From Gentiana macrophylla (lineage: Eukaryota > Streptophyta > Magnoliopsida > Gentianales > Gentianaceae): DNA of 64,000 nucleotides. The DNA lies in NCBI GenBank assembly GCA_026214975.1, contig CM047805.1, positions 110,603,845 to 110,667,844 on the forward strand, in the 5' to 3' direction. The notes beneath the pieces were generated by a model. That model did not search any database. It saw nothing but the letters and a program-made list of their open reading frames with translations, and was not told the origin of the DNA. Both the position numbers and the translations under genes were made by a program. Within the stretch, counting starts at the first letter, position 1. Each line of letters opens with the position of its first letter. Positions 12,676 to 23,900 of this stretch are shown in pieces.

Positions 12676-13250
12676 TGATTTATGGTAATATAATAAAGAT
12701 GTTCAATATTAGATATTGACAATATCTTAGACATATTTCATTTGAGATATTAAATTAAATGAGATAAATCTAGAATATCTATTTTCCTTATTTTACTAGT
12801 AAAATATTTTCTTTCTTCCTACTCCACTCAGAAGCTTTTCCCATTGGGAATGAGATCACAAGGGGCGCACCATCCATCTATATAAAAGGTGGGTGTCTAG
12901 CTCTTTTGTATCATCACAATTAGAAGAGTTCTAAATTACTAGAAAAATTGAGAGCTTCCTAGAGAGAGTTTTGAGAGAGAGAAAATGTCGGTCTAACAAC
13001 CAAGTTTTTCTAATAGCAATCCAAGGTGGGATTCCGGCGGTTTGTTCGTGTGGACTAGCGGTAGAAGCCGAACACTTGGGCGGCTTCGTGCAGAAACTAC
13101 AACCGTAGACAAAGCGACGATCTATTTTAGATCATCCAAGGTATTATCTTTGTCTACTTCTTTTATGCTTGTTGCTTAAACGAAGTCAATCTTGGTATAA
13201 AGGAAATTAAATTTTAAATTCCGATGCGTTCCTGTGTAGATTTCCTAACA
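11941..13250 (+). repeat. LTR family C, right part (left part cut off by element B)
   Basis: The sequence is the reverse-complement homologue of the solo LTR at 40,178-52,835. Shared landmarks are a block with TTGATGTTTGACACTC near 11,965, TTGCATTTGACTCTTCC near 12,060, a TATA box TATATAAAAGG near 12,878, and the 3' block GTGCAGAAACTACAACCGTAG near 13,090. It ends TTTCCTAACA at 13,250. No primer-binding site follows, so it is a 3' LTR or solo LTR. It truncates the pseudogene that starts at 13,252. Confidence 0.82.
12413..12672. repeat. three tandem copies of a ~77-bp unit plus (TA)n in LTR C
   Basis: Units starting near 12,416, 12,494 and 12,570 each contain ATGGATTTTGYAAATTAATT and end in a TTAATATTAGATAT stretch. 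The array runs into a TA microsatellite of about 45 bp (about 12,625-12,670). The homologous LTR near 40,880-40,970 has one unit only, so the expansion is private to this copy. Confidence 0.85.
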
Positions 13251-13251
13251 C

Positions 13252-13850
13252 CTACTCCTTCAATCCCTTGCAAAACCGGATGTTATGATCCATGAGACTG
13301 AAGTGATAGCACAAATAGGGTAGCCTCTCGTATTCGATCAGATCTTTCACCACCTCCCCACCTTCATTTTTCAAGAAGACACACCACCTAAGATGCCGAT
13401 CATTAAGTATAGAAACCCTGAACCGGAAACTCCTAAGCACCGTGCGTGACTCTTTTTGAACTTGCCCTATCCCATAGTCAATGTAGGCAAGCATCTGTTG
13501 ACCAACCTCCAGCGTATACAGCTACATTGACAAACCTTCGATCAACAACGAAAAATCTCGCTTGTCGAAAAATCCTCCCTCGACTCCTAGTTCAATTATC
13601 AAGCTTTCACAAAGAATAAATACCCATCAAAGCACCAAAGCCTTCCTCCAGGGCAACACGCCGATCTTGTTTAAAAACAAACACAAATTGAAACAGATTC
13701 CGGCCAACACGAGTAACGGAAAAGCTCACCGTTTTCCATGACATCGCCATTTTGAGTCCGGACACACCTACTTCCTTTGGCGAGTACGACTTGCAAATCA
13801 CGCTCTGGGCATAAGCTTCCTTCACTGCTCAAAGGCTCGGCATGGCAAAG
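13252..13850 (-). pseudogene. DUF4283 / CCHC-knuckle fragment (LINE ORF1-like)
   Basis: On the minus strand, 13,825-13,607 encodes a DUF4283-like block (FQFVF-x-DRR-x-ALEEG). 13,494-13,252 follows with ERLPYLCYHF and later H and C residues, the usual place of a CX2CX4HX4C knuckle. The second Cys of the knuckle is Phe. The two blocks are in different frames. The 3' end is cut by LTR C at 13,250. Plant DUF4283/knuckle proteins are mostly ORF1-like parts of non-LTR retrotransposons. No reverse transcriptase is present here. Confidence 0.65.
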
Positions 13851-13899
13851 AACAATGATCGGATTCCGCTTACGATAGAGTTATGGTTTGCAGGAGATT

Positions 13900-14280
13900 G
13901 GCGTCACTGATGTTGGGTTTCAACAACGAACATCAGTGGCACCGACGTTCCCTTTATAAAAAATCACCGGGTGTCGAAGTAAATTTTTGTGGTGCCGAAA
14001 GTAATTAGGGAACGGAGACGACGTGTACGTGCGATAAACACCCTTTCCTATTCCTAAACCACTTTCCGTTTAGAGCGGAGGGAGGTTCTTCATCTTCACA
14101 TCCCCGCATCGTATTGGACTGCCAGTGATGTACTGGAGGAAGGTGGGGATGACATCAAGTCCGCATGGCCCTTATGGGCTGCGCAGTCTGGTTAACACAT
14201 CTGTTTGGACAGAGAGGGCCGTGTCGATAGAAACCCCTATATATATCTGAGGGGATAAAACATCCTTTAAAAGAAACCTT

Positions 14281-14320
<40 letters not shown>
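13900..14320. other. possible Mutator-like element end, then 39-bp poly-T
   Basis: The stretch has a GTGGTGCCGA block with TTTTTGTGGTG next to it (about 13,978-13,994) and the end-like motif GTGTCGATAG (about 14,222-14,231). Both also occur at the ends of the Mutator-like element at 36,533-56,581. One ACATCA-N7-CGACGT palindrome (13,930-13,948) matches that element's subterminal motif. A run of 39 T (about 14,282-14,320) follows. No gene is seen. Confidence 0.4.
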
Positions 14321-14323
<3 letters not shown>

Positions 14324-14458
14324 GTTTCTTTAGGTATTCATTTCCCCTGCTTATTCATTTCTCCCTACTCATATTCCCTGCGTGTGGGTGTGCGTCGGCG
14401 TTCACTCATCCTTCACTTATCGATTCGGCCGTCAAGTCGCTGCCGATTCAGTCAATCA

Positions 14459-17400
14459 ATGGCGGAGGTAGATCCTGCAAAGACTCCTTCTCTTTCTGAG
14501 GTATTGCTCACTTGCTTTACATTCTCCTGTCATAGTTTACATGTGATTCCTGTTTCCTTTTCTTCTTCTTCTTTTGTTTTTTTTTTTTTTGTGCCTTACC
14601 GATTTGCTTAGCATTGATGGTGTTTTCGAGATTTGCTTACCTATGGATTCTGGAATCAGATTTCAATTTTTCGTTCGTTTATTTTGGGGGGCCATGTAAA
14701 AGCCTGATTGGTCAAGTTCCATAATTTTACAATCTGAGGTATTTCTTTGATTCTGTGAAAGATTTCTGTAATATATTTTGGGTAGATATAATAATTCTCG
14801 TGAAGAAGAATTTCAATATTGTTTTCGGGTCCAGCTGTTGACTGAATTGAGATTTGGCAGGTAGTCGAGCTCAAAAATAGAAATTGGTTTTCAATTTGCT
14901 GAAAATTTGAGTGCGGAAATATGGTATATTTGGGTGTGGTTCTTGCACTAATGTTAATGTTGTGTTTTGGTAGCTTCTTCTTTAAGCGAAATACTGACAC
15001 AATTGATCCTTGTTGTGATTGAAACTCACTTGGAACTTCATTCCTTTGATAATTAAAATTATATCGTAATGTTGCTTTGCACCTTCATCATTGTATTCCA
15101 TTTTGTACGTTTGTTTAATAGCCGAACAATGAATTTGCATTTGAGTTTCCTCATCTGATGAAACCTGGTTGATATCTGATTTACCTTACGTATGCATGAT
15201 GTTCATATTAATTCAATTAGCAATGTGCAAAGCTACCCTTTTTGGTGCCAGAGAGGTGGGTGACCTTTGGAAGTTAGGTAATTGATGGACAATTGCTGAA
15301 AAGGGGTGAAGCATGAATTCAAAGGACGGGCAAAAAATGGCTTGTGGTCAGAATCCCTATAGGCATAGTTGCATATGGCGAAATCCGTTGCCTTCTGACT
15401 TGCGTGCATCATTTTTCAGTCTTGCATTAAATGTTTCGTTCTGTTTGCTGTAAGCTCTCTGCCAAAATGAGCGAGGACCTGTTTGTGACGCCTCGTCTTC
15501 ATGTCTTGCTTGCCTGCATTTTTCTTTACGAACCTATTTGGTTGATTCCTTTTATATAGGCTTTTGATTACGTCATGTTACATGACTAGCTATTTTAAAA
15601 GCTTTTTTCCCTGTTCTTATTTCAAAACCAATCCTGTCTTGGCACGTGTTTGTAGTTATACATCAAGTGCATGTCATTGTCTACCTTGGAAATGACACAT
15701 GTTCAGCGAGGACTAGAATCTATTAAAATATGTAACTTGCAAGCTATGGCATCACTGTCCATGTAATGATTTTTATTTTATTTTTCCCTCATTGATATAT
15801 TTATATGTAGACTTTTGGTCATAGATTTAAATTATCATGTAGGTGCAAGTTTGTACAATTGGTTGTTACTCCACTAATTCTCCTCCACTGAATGGATAAG
15901 TACGGCTTTAATTGTGTAAAGGGGTTCAAATGCTTATGGTTTGGTCCTGGGATTGATTGTGGTATTGTTATTTACTCTGTCAGTTAAGTTCTTAATCTAA
16001 TGCTAATTGTACTTTGAAGCATTATTTACTTGAGGGGAAAGACAAACCGGCGCCTCAGACTACCATTAACCCTGTGGAGGAAGCTGAAGTTAAAACCCCA
16101 TTGAACACTGCAACGGAAGAAGTTGTAGAAAAAATAGAAGAAACTCCTGTTGCTACTGAGAACACTGAAGCTGTTGAAGGAAGCAATGAAGCTGCTGGGA
16201 GTGAAAGCACTGAATCTGTTCCATCTGTTGAACCGACCAATCAAGATGTCCATGCTACAAGTGAAGAAGTAAGTGAAAGTGACTCTTCAGCAGTTCATGA
16301 GGCTGATGATGAGACCCCGAAATTAAGGTTGGTGGCATTTAGTTGAACGAATTTTTTATTTCCTTTATGTTTATGTATTTACTAAAGTGATTTGGCTTTA
16401 TTAGGCATTTATTTTGATGTCATTTGCGTGTTATTCGGCCTTGATTTATGGAGGGTACCTTGACTTGCCATTTTGGTTCCTTAAATTATGATTAAGTCAG
16501 AATATTTCCCACTTGCCACAGTTAGGACTTTACTTTTTAGCAACTTGATGTTTTGAGTAAGAGTCTTTTGCCTATAAATTCTCTGTGCATCGACTTGGTG
16601 TAATAAGAAAATACTTTTCCCAAAGTCATGAACCTATAGACCCATAGCCATTAGAAATGGGGTGAAGGGGAGTGTTGAACGAAGTTTTTTATTTCCTTTA
16701 TTTTTATGTATTTACTAGAGTGATTCATCTTTTTGGGCATTTATTTTGATGCGATTTGCATGATTTATATGATAAGTGACAACCTTGACTTACCATTCTG
16801 GTACCTAAAATTATGTAGGCGTGATTAAGTCAGAAATGTTTCCCCTTGCTGACTTGCCACAGTTAGGACTTTACTTCCTTAGCTCCCATGGTTAGGACTT
16901 TACTTTCTTAGCTCCTAGACGTTTTGTGTAGGAGTCTTTTTTGCCTACATATTCTCTGTACATCGGCATGGTGTAAAATATTTGTCTCTGATCTAAAATT
17001 TCTGCTGTCTGTAAATTCACTTCGTTTGCATGTTGTGTTGGCTACCAGCTTGAGACTGCACCTGCAGACTTTCGTTTCCCAACTACAAATCAATCCAGGC
17101 ACTGCTTTACCCGATATATAGAATATCACAGGTGACTTAATCATATCGTTTGTTGCTTTTACTACGTCTGTCTTTGGTTGTACCTAACTTCTGCAGCTAA
17201 ACCTAATCACAGGTGACCTTTTTGCTTTGTTTTTCTCAGGTGCATAGCTGCTAAGGGTGATGATGCTCCAGAGTGCCAAAAGTTTGCAAAATATTATAGG
17301 TCACTTTGCCCTGGAGAATGGGTATGTTACTTTGCTCGATCTTCTTTGAATGTGTCGATTTTTTTGCTAAAACTCTGTATTAGCACAAACGGAAAGAACA

Positions 17401-17877
17401 AATCGCTTGAAGTTGGTTTCATAGATTCTCTTTTAGATATGCGGGACTGAGTATTCTCTTGATACCTATCATACAAGCGCTCAAAGTCTAACTAGAGGAC
17501 TTTGACTTTTTTGGGAGTTGTTAGTGGGATGGGACCACACTTAACTTAATGTGACACTATCCCTACACCAGTACACCAAGCTGAAAATTGACTTTCAAAA
17601 AGTCGGAGTATACAAATAACAAAACTGACTTTTTATAAGTTGATTATGAATTTCCAAAAAAAGCTGATTATGAAAGTCGATTTTCAGTGTGGTGTCCACT
17701 TAGGCATGACACCACCGTAAGTTGGTTGTGGTGTTTTTGAAAGGTCCATTTATTTCTTTACTTCTCTATGTTTCACTGATTCTTGCACTGAGTGGCGTCT
17801 TTTTTGTTCATTTGTGGTTGTAGATTGACAGATGGAACGAGCAAAGGGAGAACGGGACTTTTCCAGGTCCTTTATAG
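14459..17877 (+). CDS. COX6B: cytochrome c oxidase subunit 6b (COX6b-1 type), one frameshift
   Basis: COX6b caps the dimer interface of respiratory complex IV on the intermembrane-space side. Exons: 14459-14500, 16020-16327, 17049-17131, 17240-17321, 17824-17877. The N-terminus is MAEVDPAKTPSLSE, followed by a long acidic Glu/Thr/Ala-rich extension (exon 2) as in plant COX6b-1. The conserved core has the twin Cys motif: CFTRYIEYHRC (CX9C) across exons 3-4 and CQKFAKYYRSLC (CX10C). It ends NGTFPGPL. All introns have GT-AG ends. The ATG lies in TCAATCAATGGCG and matches the family start. Oddity: exon 2 is 308 nt, one short of the phase that exon 3 needs. The deficit maps to ACCCCGAAATT near 16,314-16,320, where homology expects one more base. 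Either a sequence error or a recent frameshift. Confidence 0.9.
16343..17015. repeat. diverged tandem duplication in COX6B intron 2
   Basis: About 330 bp starting near 16,343 (TTGAACGAATTTTTTATTTCC) is repeated from about 16,674. Both copies carry GGCATTTATTTTGATG, a CTTGACTTxCCATT block and CAGTTAGGACTTTAC. A shorter echo of the TTAGGACTTTAC block occurs once more near 16,893. It lies in the intron between exons 2 and 3 and does not touch the splice sites. Confidence 0.75.
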
Positions 17878-19429
17878 ATGTTTGGCAATCCATGGAAGAT
17901 TGCTGCTAAGTCAAATTTCCAAACCTGTGGTCTAACCACATTGCATTGAGACTTTGGTTTTCACTACTCAGATAATAAAATTCTTCCGGTTTGTTTGTTA
18001 AGACTTACCCAAGCACAAAAAACGTTGGTCTTCTGAGTGCATATCATTTTTCGGTATTTCCTTTTTTCCTGACAAAGAAGTTGTAACATTGAGGTCGTAA
18101 CAGTAACAGCCCGTGCAACCGGAAAAGTATGCTCCTGGTTAGCGTTTATCATGGCATGTTACGTGATATGTACCTGGCATTTTATAGGGCTGTTGGTTGT
18201 ATTCTTTTCGTGTGTGTGTTTTTGAACTAGTTCCTCTGTGTTCCAAGTATTCCAGTTCAATTAATAAGAACCTTACTTTAATGAGTTAGAATCTCTCTCT
18301 CACCACTTTTTTTTTTTTCCTTTTGTTCACATAGTTCAAACTCGAGACCTTGTGAATGGTGATTTCACTAAGGCATATGTTTGAGTCATATAAACATGGC
18401 ATCTATGCTTTTATTAGGACTGTACTTCTGAGCAGTTTTCACTAAGGTTTTGTGAAAGCTATATAGTGGACTTGTGAATCGGTTCCATGATGTAGTGCAT
18501 AGAGCAGGTGTAGCACGGGTGAAACGATCAGAACCACACAGTTTAAATACAGAATGAATCTGTGTGGTTTATATGTTTCCACACGTATGGAGACACCGCA
18601 CAAGTTTTTCTTGTCCAAATGGGTAATTATTGCAAGTCATAGGGACATTCTAGAGTGTAACTTTTACTTTAAACTTAAAGCAGTAATTTCACTTTAATTG
18701 ATGTGATACTGAAGTTTATAGTGGGATTTTTTTAATTAAAAAATGTGATAAGTCATTGTTTGATCAATGACTTAAGGGAAATTCTAACCTAAAGACTCCA
18801 ACATAGGACAGAATGAAACTGTGTGGTGCAGATTATGCCACACTGGTCACTCTCTATGTTGGAGTCTCGATATTAGAACCTTCCATGACTTGAATATTTA
18901 AAGTGATTTTTCCTCTAATGTGAGTCAGGAGCAAGAATAGTAAGTCTGTCCACTTAGTAGTTACATTAAGTTAACTTGTTCTGGTAGCTTCTATACTTCA
19001 CAGTCAGAAAATCTATGCCATATGTTGCTTTTATTGTTCACAGTGATCATGAGTTTTGCTTTTAAAGTTCAAGGCATTTGCGATATTAAGGTGAGTTCTA
19101 TTGGCACATCCGAATTATTCCCGACATTATATTTACATGTTAATATTTATGTTAAATGGTGTTGGAAGTAATTACGGGATGTCAATAGAACCCATCGTTG
19201 AATATTATTGTCTCGCACGATAAACTCAATTGCAAGTCTTGGTTTTAAGATGAAAAGAAATATTTCTCAACAACAACAACAAAAAACACGTAGTTTTGGT
19301 TTGTTAAGGATTAATGGGTTGGTTTTGTTAAATCTGAAATTTGAATTATCATCAGTCAAAAATGTGAAATGCTTAACTTTACAATTTTGTCTTACAACTT
19401 TTCATGTATTGGAAAAAAAATTACTACAA

Positions 19430-19474
<45 letters not shown>

Positions 19475-20984
19475 TCACCCCTCAATAAAAAAGAAAATCT
19501 ATGATGATTTTGGGAGAAGAGGAAGTGAATTTTTATTCGGAACGAAGATGAGAATTGAACCCTTACTTTTCACCATGAATTTGAATTATCATCTATCTAA
19601 AATGTGAAAAATTATAAGATGAGAATCGAACCCTTACTTTTCATGTACTGGAATTTTCACCGGGAATCTGAATTATCATCTATCTAAAATGTGAAAAATC
19701 ATAACTTTACGAATTTGTCTTACAACTTTTTATGTACCAGAAAAAAAATTACAAAGCATATATAATACAACCGTTGTACAAAATTTGTATCAAATGACAT
19801 ATATCATTCATTTCTAACATCTCACACACAATAAAAGTGTATTATGTTGAGAGAAAAAAAAAAGTAAAATGAGAAGCTCTAATATATGTCACTTTGTACA
19901 ATATTCATACAACCGTTACACCATGCAACATTTTAACATATTAAACTTATCAACATGATATTTCTATTGTTTAGTTAAACATTTTTATTTCCTTCATATT
20001 AATTGATTATTTTAAATATATTTATGTAGTATTCAACTTGAATACATGTTACAAATTTGTTTTTAATTTCTTATATGTCAAAAAAATCCATTAAAAATCC
20101 CATTTCGAAATTGGACATTAATCAACAAATTACTCACAAACCCTTTTACAATAAGTTCATCGGTACTAACCTTATTTCATAATATAGAAATGAAAGACAA
20201 TGTAGATTTGATAGCAGCTAAGGTGGATTTTGTGACAGATCAAGCTGAAAAGTCTCTAGATCTGGTTATAGAATCTCTATTACACATAGACGAACTTGCA
20301 TGTCTGCAACAAAGTTGATCATACAACAACTCAATATGGATGTCGATTTGATGTTGGCTACAACAATCCCAATACAGTGTCTGGACATGTGTCACAGTCA
20401 AAACAAAGTGCATTTTACTTAGCTATGCATGAAACCTTTCCTGATTATAACCGATATGATGATAATGATGCTACCAGTCATATCACAACTGACCATGATT
20501 ATGTGTCCTAGAATTTCACTCATATAAGGATTTTGTGAATGAAACACATACCAAGGAAATGGTGTTGAATGGAGTTCTTATAGTGGTGTTGATCAATCAG
20601 TCAACTTCAACTACCATGTTGATCAATTAAGAAAAAAAAATCTTTCATTTTTTTAAACTCTTTTCCTTATAACAAACATGCCCTTGCTCTCAATGGTGTT
20701 CAGTCATCTATTCAAGTTGATATAATAGAGTTATTATCTAAGTCTCTTTGTTATTTTAGGACCAATACCACTGAAATTCACTTTTCTTAATTGACTTATT
20801 GGAACCACTTGTAATTCATGTAATGTAGTGCTTTATGCAATATTAATATTAATATAAGGTATTTTCTTAAAAATATTAATATAAGGTGGCAAAAAATATT
20901 AATATTAATGTATCTTGATTTCGTTAATAAATAAATAAACATAAATAAATAGACAAAAAGCAATCCGAATTCTCCTCTTCTTCA
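17878..20984. other. intergenic, COX6B 3' flank to seryl-tRNA synthetase
   Basis: No gene is recognised. 18,500-18,900 has two inverted repeats: ACCACACAG with CTGTGTGGT (about 18,532-18,572), and GACTCCAACATAG (18,800) with CTATGTTGGAGTC (18,855). A segment with GAATTATCATC and an AAAATGTGAAA block occurs three times (about 19,338, 19,580, 19,665). A TA microsatellite lies at about 19,434-19,471. A 71-codon frame at 20,296-20,511 has no relative I recognise and no splice context. 20,840-20,950 is A/T-rich with repeated TATTAATATTAA. Confidence 0.6.
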
Positions 20985-23900
20985 ATGAAAACCTTTGGTG
21001 GAAGAATGGGACTGCCATGCTGCTTCTCTAAAACAACTCTGCAAACCCTAAAATTTGCAGCAATCCCTTGCTCCTCCTCCCTCCCCAAATTAATTCAATG
21101 CCGGAACCGCCACCTTTATTTATTTACCAGAGCCTTCTCTTCCTCCACGGCCGCCGCCGCTGCCACGTCCACTACTCTCCTCAATTCTTCAGAAGATAGC
21201 ATCAAAGGTTGCATCATTTTAGAAAAAAGATAATTTTTTGTTTGTTCTGCTATCTCCATGCATTTTGTTTTCTAATAATGTTTTTTCTTCTGAAAAAAAG
21301 ATAATAACTTTTATTACGTTTTAGGATTGAAGCCTCAATGGAAAGCTGCCATAGATTTCAAGTGGATAAGGGAGAATAAAGATGCAGTTGCAGTTAATAT
21401 AATTAATAGAAATTCAAATGCTAATCTGCAACTTGTTATTGACCTCTATGACAAGTTATTGAAGCTCCAGAAGGTCAGAGCACTTGTATAGTTCAATCTT
21501 TTGTTTCACCGATGATATACATATGTGTAACTATTGATGTTCTAGTGGTATAATTTGGGCTGCAAAATTACGTGGATTGCAATGTTCCTCTGAATGTCAT
21601 TTGCGTAAAGCATCATTTTTTTCTAAACTTTGAAACATGATTAAGATTTCGGTAGTGTATGATACCCGTGGCATCTCTCTTGTTTCCTCAATTTTCGAGT
21701 ATTGACTAGTTAGCATTGTCGTTTATACACCTTAGAAATCTGTTGGCAATATTGTTTAAGGTAGCTGTAAAGTACATGGACATGTCAGTTTCAGTGTTAC
21801 GAACATTCTCCCCTGGGTTATAGGGAGATGAAAATTCTGAGAGCTATATGGGGAGTTTGGGTAGATTACTTGATTATAAAGGGATGGATGTAGTATGCTA
21901 TCAAGGATAAGCCCTTTAGTACCTTTTTGGACCGTAATTCCTATAAACAAATGCAAAGGGAGGTAATTGGGCATATTGTGAGAGAATTGAAATGACTGGT
22001 TTCTTCTCAAAATTTAGCTAATGTTTTGACAGATAGCAGGAAGTTGAAGGGCTTCGAGCAGACCGCAATGTAGTGGCAAATAAGATGAAAGGACGGCTGG
22101 AGGCTTCTGAGCGCCAGAAACTCATAGAAGAAGGTATGAGTTAAACATTTATATTGATGATTGGATTGTTGTTTTAGCGGTTTCTCATTTAAACCATTTT
22201 TCCAGGAAAGAATTTGAAAGAAGCACTAGTTACTTTGGAGGAAGATTTGCTTAAGCTCACTGATGAGCTTCAACAGGAAGCACAATGTATACCAAATATG
22301 ACGCATCCAGATGTTCCAATAGGTGGAGAAGATATGTCTGTTTTGAGGAAAATGGTATAGTATTTTTGCCCTTTCTTTTTAGCACTATGTTCATGGCATT
22401 TACTGTTTTTTTCTCGCCACCTTTATTTCTTCCATTTTTCTTATTTTCTCTGGTAGGTTGGTAAACCTCGCCAGTTTGGTTTCCCTGTGAAGGATCATGT
22501 CCAACTCGGGAAAGATCTTGACTTGTTTGATTTTGATTCTGCTGCTGAGGTACTCATTCTAATCTAAGGTACTTCATCATTCCAGAGTGACTCATTTTCT
22601 TTCCAGGCCCTGATGCCTATCTTCCAAGTCCACCTTATCTGGACTTTAAACATGTGGGCCTGTGGCCGGTGACCCTGTCCTAAAAGATGCTGCGACATTG
22701 CATCAAATCTTATTTTCATGTTAAACTAGGCACCTTTGGTCTTTCAGTTGTGATCAGGGATATAGAAGCTATATTTCCGCTTGCTGTGGAGTAGTGCTAA
22801 AAGAGTTCTGCTGGTCTTACTGATAGCCTCCTTCGACTTTAAGATGTGTTGGACCTAGGGTATTTCATTGCCTTGGGGAGTAATGCTCATAGACTAAGAG
22901 TCCGTTTGGACATGGCTTACTTCACCTTTATTCTTATTCAGTGTTTAAATTTTGGTTCAGATATTGTTTGGATTGCACCAAATATCGGGTTTTGCGAATT
23001 GTGAGGAGAAAAGTAAGAAAAAAATTACTTTATTCAGATGAATAAAGCTGCTTTATTTAGTCCACGTTATTTAGGGGAATAAATTCTGCCCAAACATGGT
23101 GAATGTTCACTACATTCCTTTGAGCAGTTAGAAACTAGAAAGCTCAGAATTTCAGACTTAGCCTTTCTCATGGCAAAGCCTCTTCATCAATTTCAAAAAT
23201 TTCAACTTCTATATTTGGTATTCCCTATATCTATGTTCTGCCTTATAGGTCAGTGGCTCAAAATTCTATTATCTGAAGAATGAGGCCGTTATGCTTGAAA
23301 TGGGACTTGTAAATTGGGCAGTATCCGAAGTCATGAAAAGAGGCTTTACACCTCTTACAACACCGAAATTGTACGCTCCTCTGTTGTGGAAAAGTGTGGC
23401 TTTCAACCCCTTGGGTCAAACACTCAGGTAATAAGAATTATTGCAGTCATGGGTTGGCACAATTTTGTATGTATGTCAAGTCTGATCACTTGTAGTCAGC
23501 GTCGGCACACCTGTTGCTCAATATCTGAACTTCTTTGCTGTACCCAATTCATTTTTGAGAAGTATCATTTACTTTGTTTTTAGTATTTTACGGTTGGCCC
23601 TTCAGTTTGTCATTTATAGCTCCATGCGCAAAGCCAACAATGAATTACAAGAAATTTCTCACTGAACAATTATTCTTTGCAATTTATTTCAGTATACACT
23701 ACTAGCAGCACGAGTTACACCACTGTTACGAACTCATTACCGCTATTAACTTCGTATTCTAAGTAATGCATCTTGGTGTCAGCATTGTTCGTTTGCTCAA
23801 ATTTAAAGTTTCTCATGTTTTTGTCTGTTTTATTTTCAACGGTTTATCATAATTTCCCCACTGAAGTAATAATTAGTTTGTTTTAGAAACATGTGATCTA

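Noticed and set aside
16026..16253. Minus-strand ORFs over COX6B exon 2
   Set aside because: Antisense of the low-complexity Glu/Thr/Ala extension; the plus frame has family match and splice sites.
20296..20511. 71-codon ORF between COX6B and the synthetase gene
   Set aside because: No family resemblance, no splice context, surrounded by A/T-rich repeats; chance frame or transposon debris.
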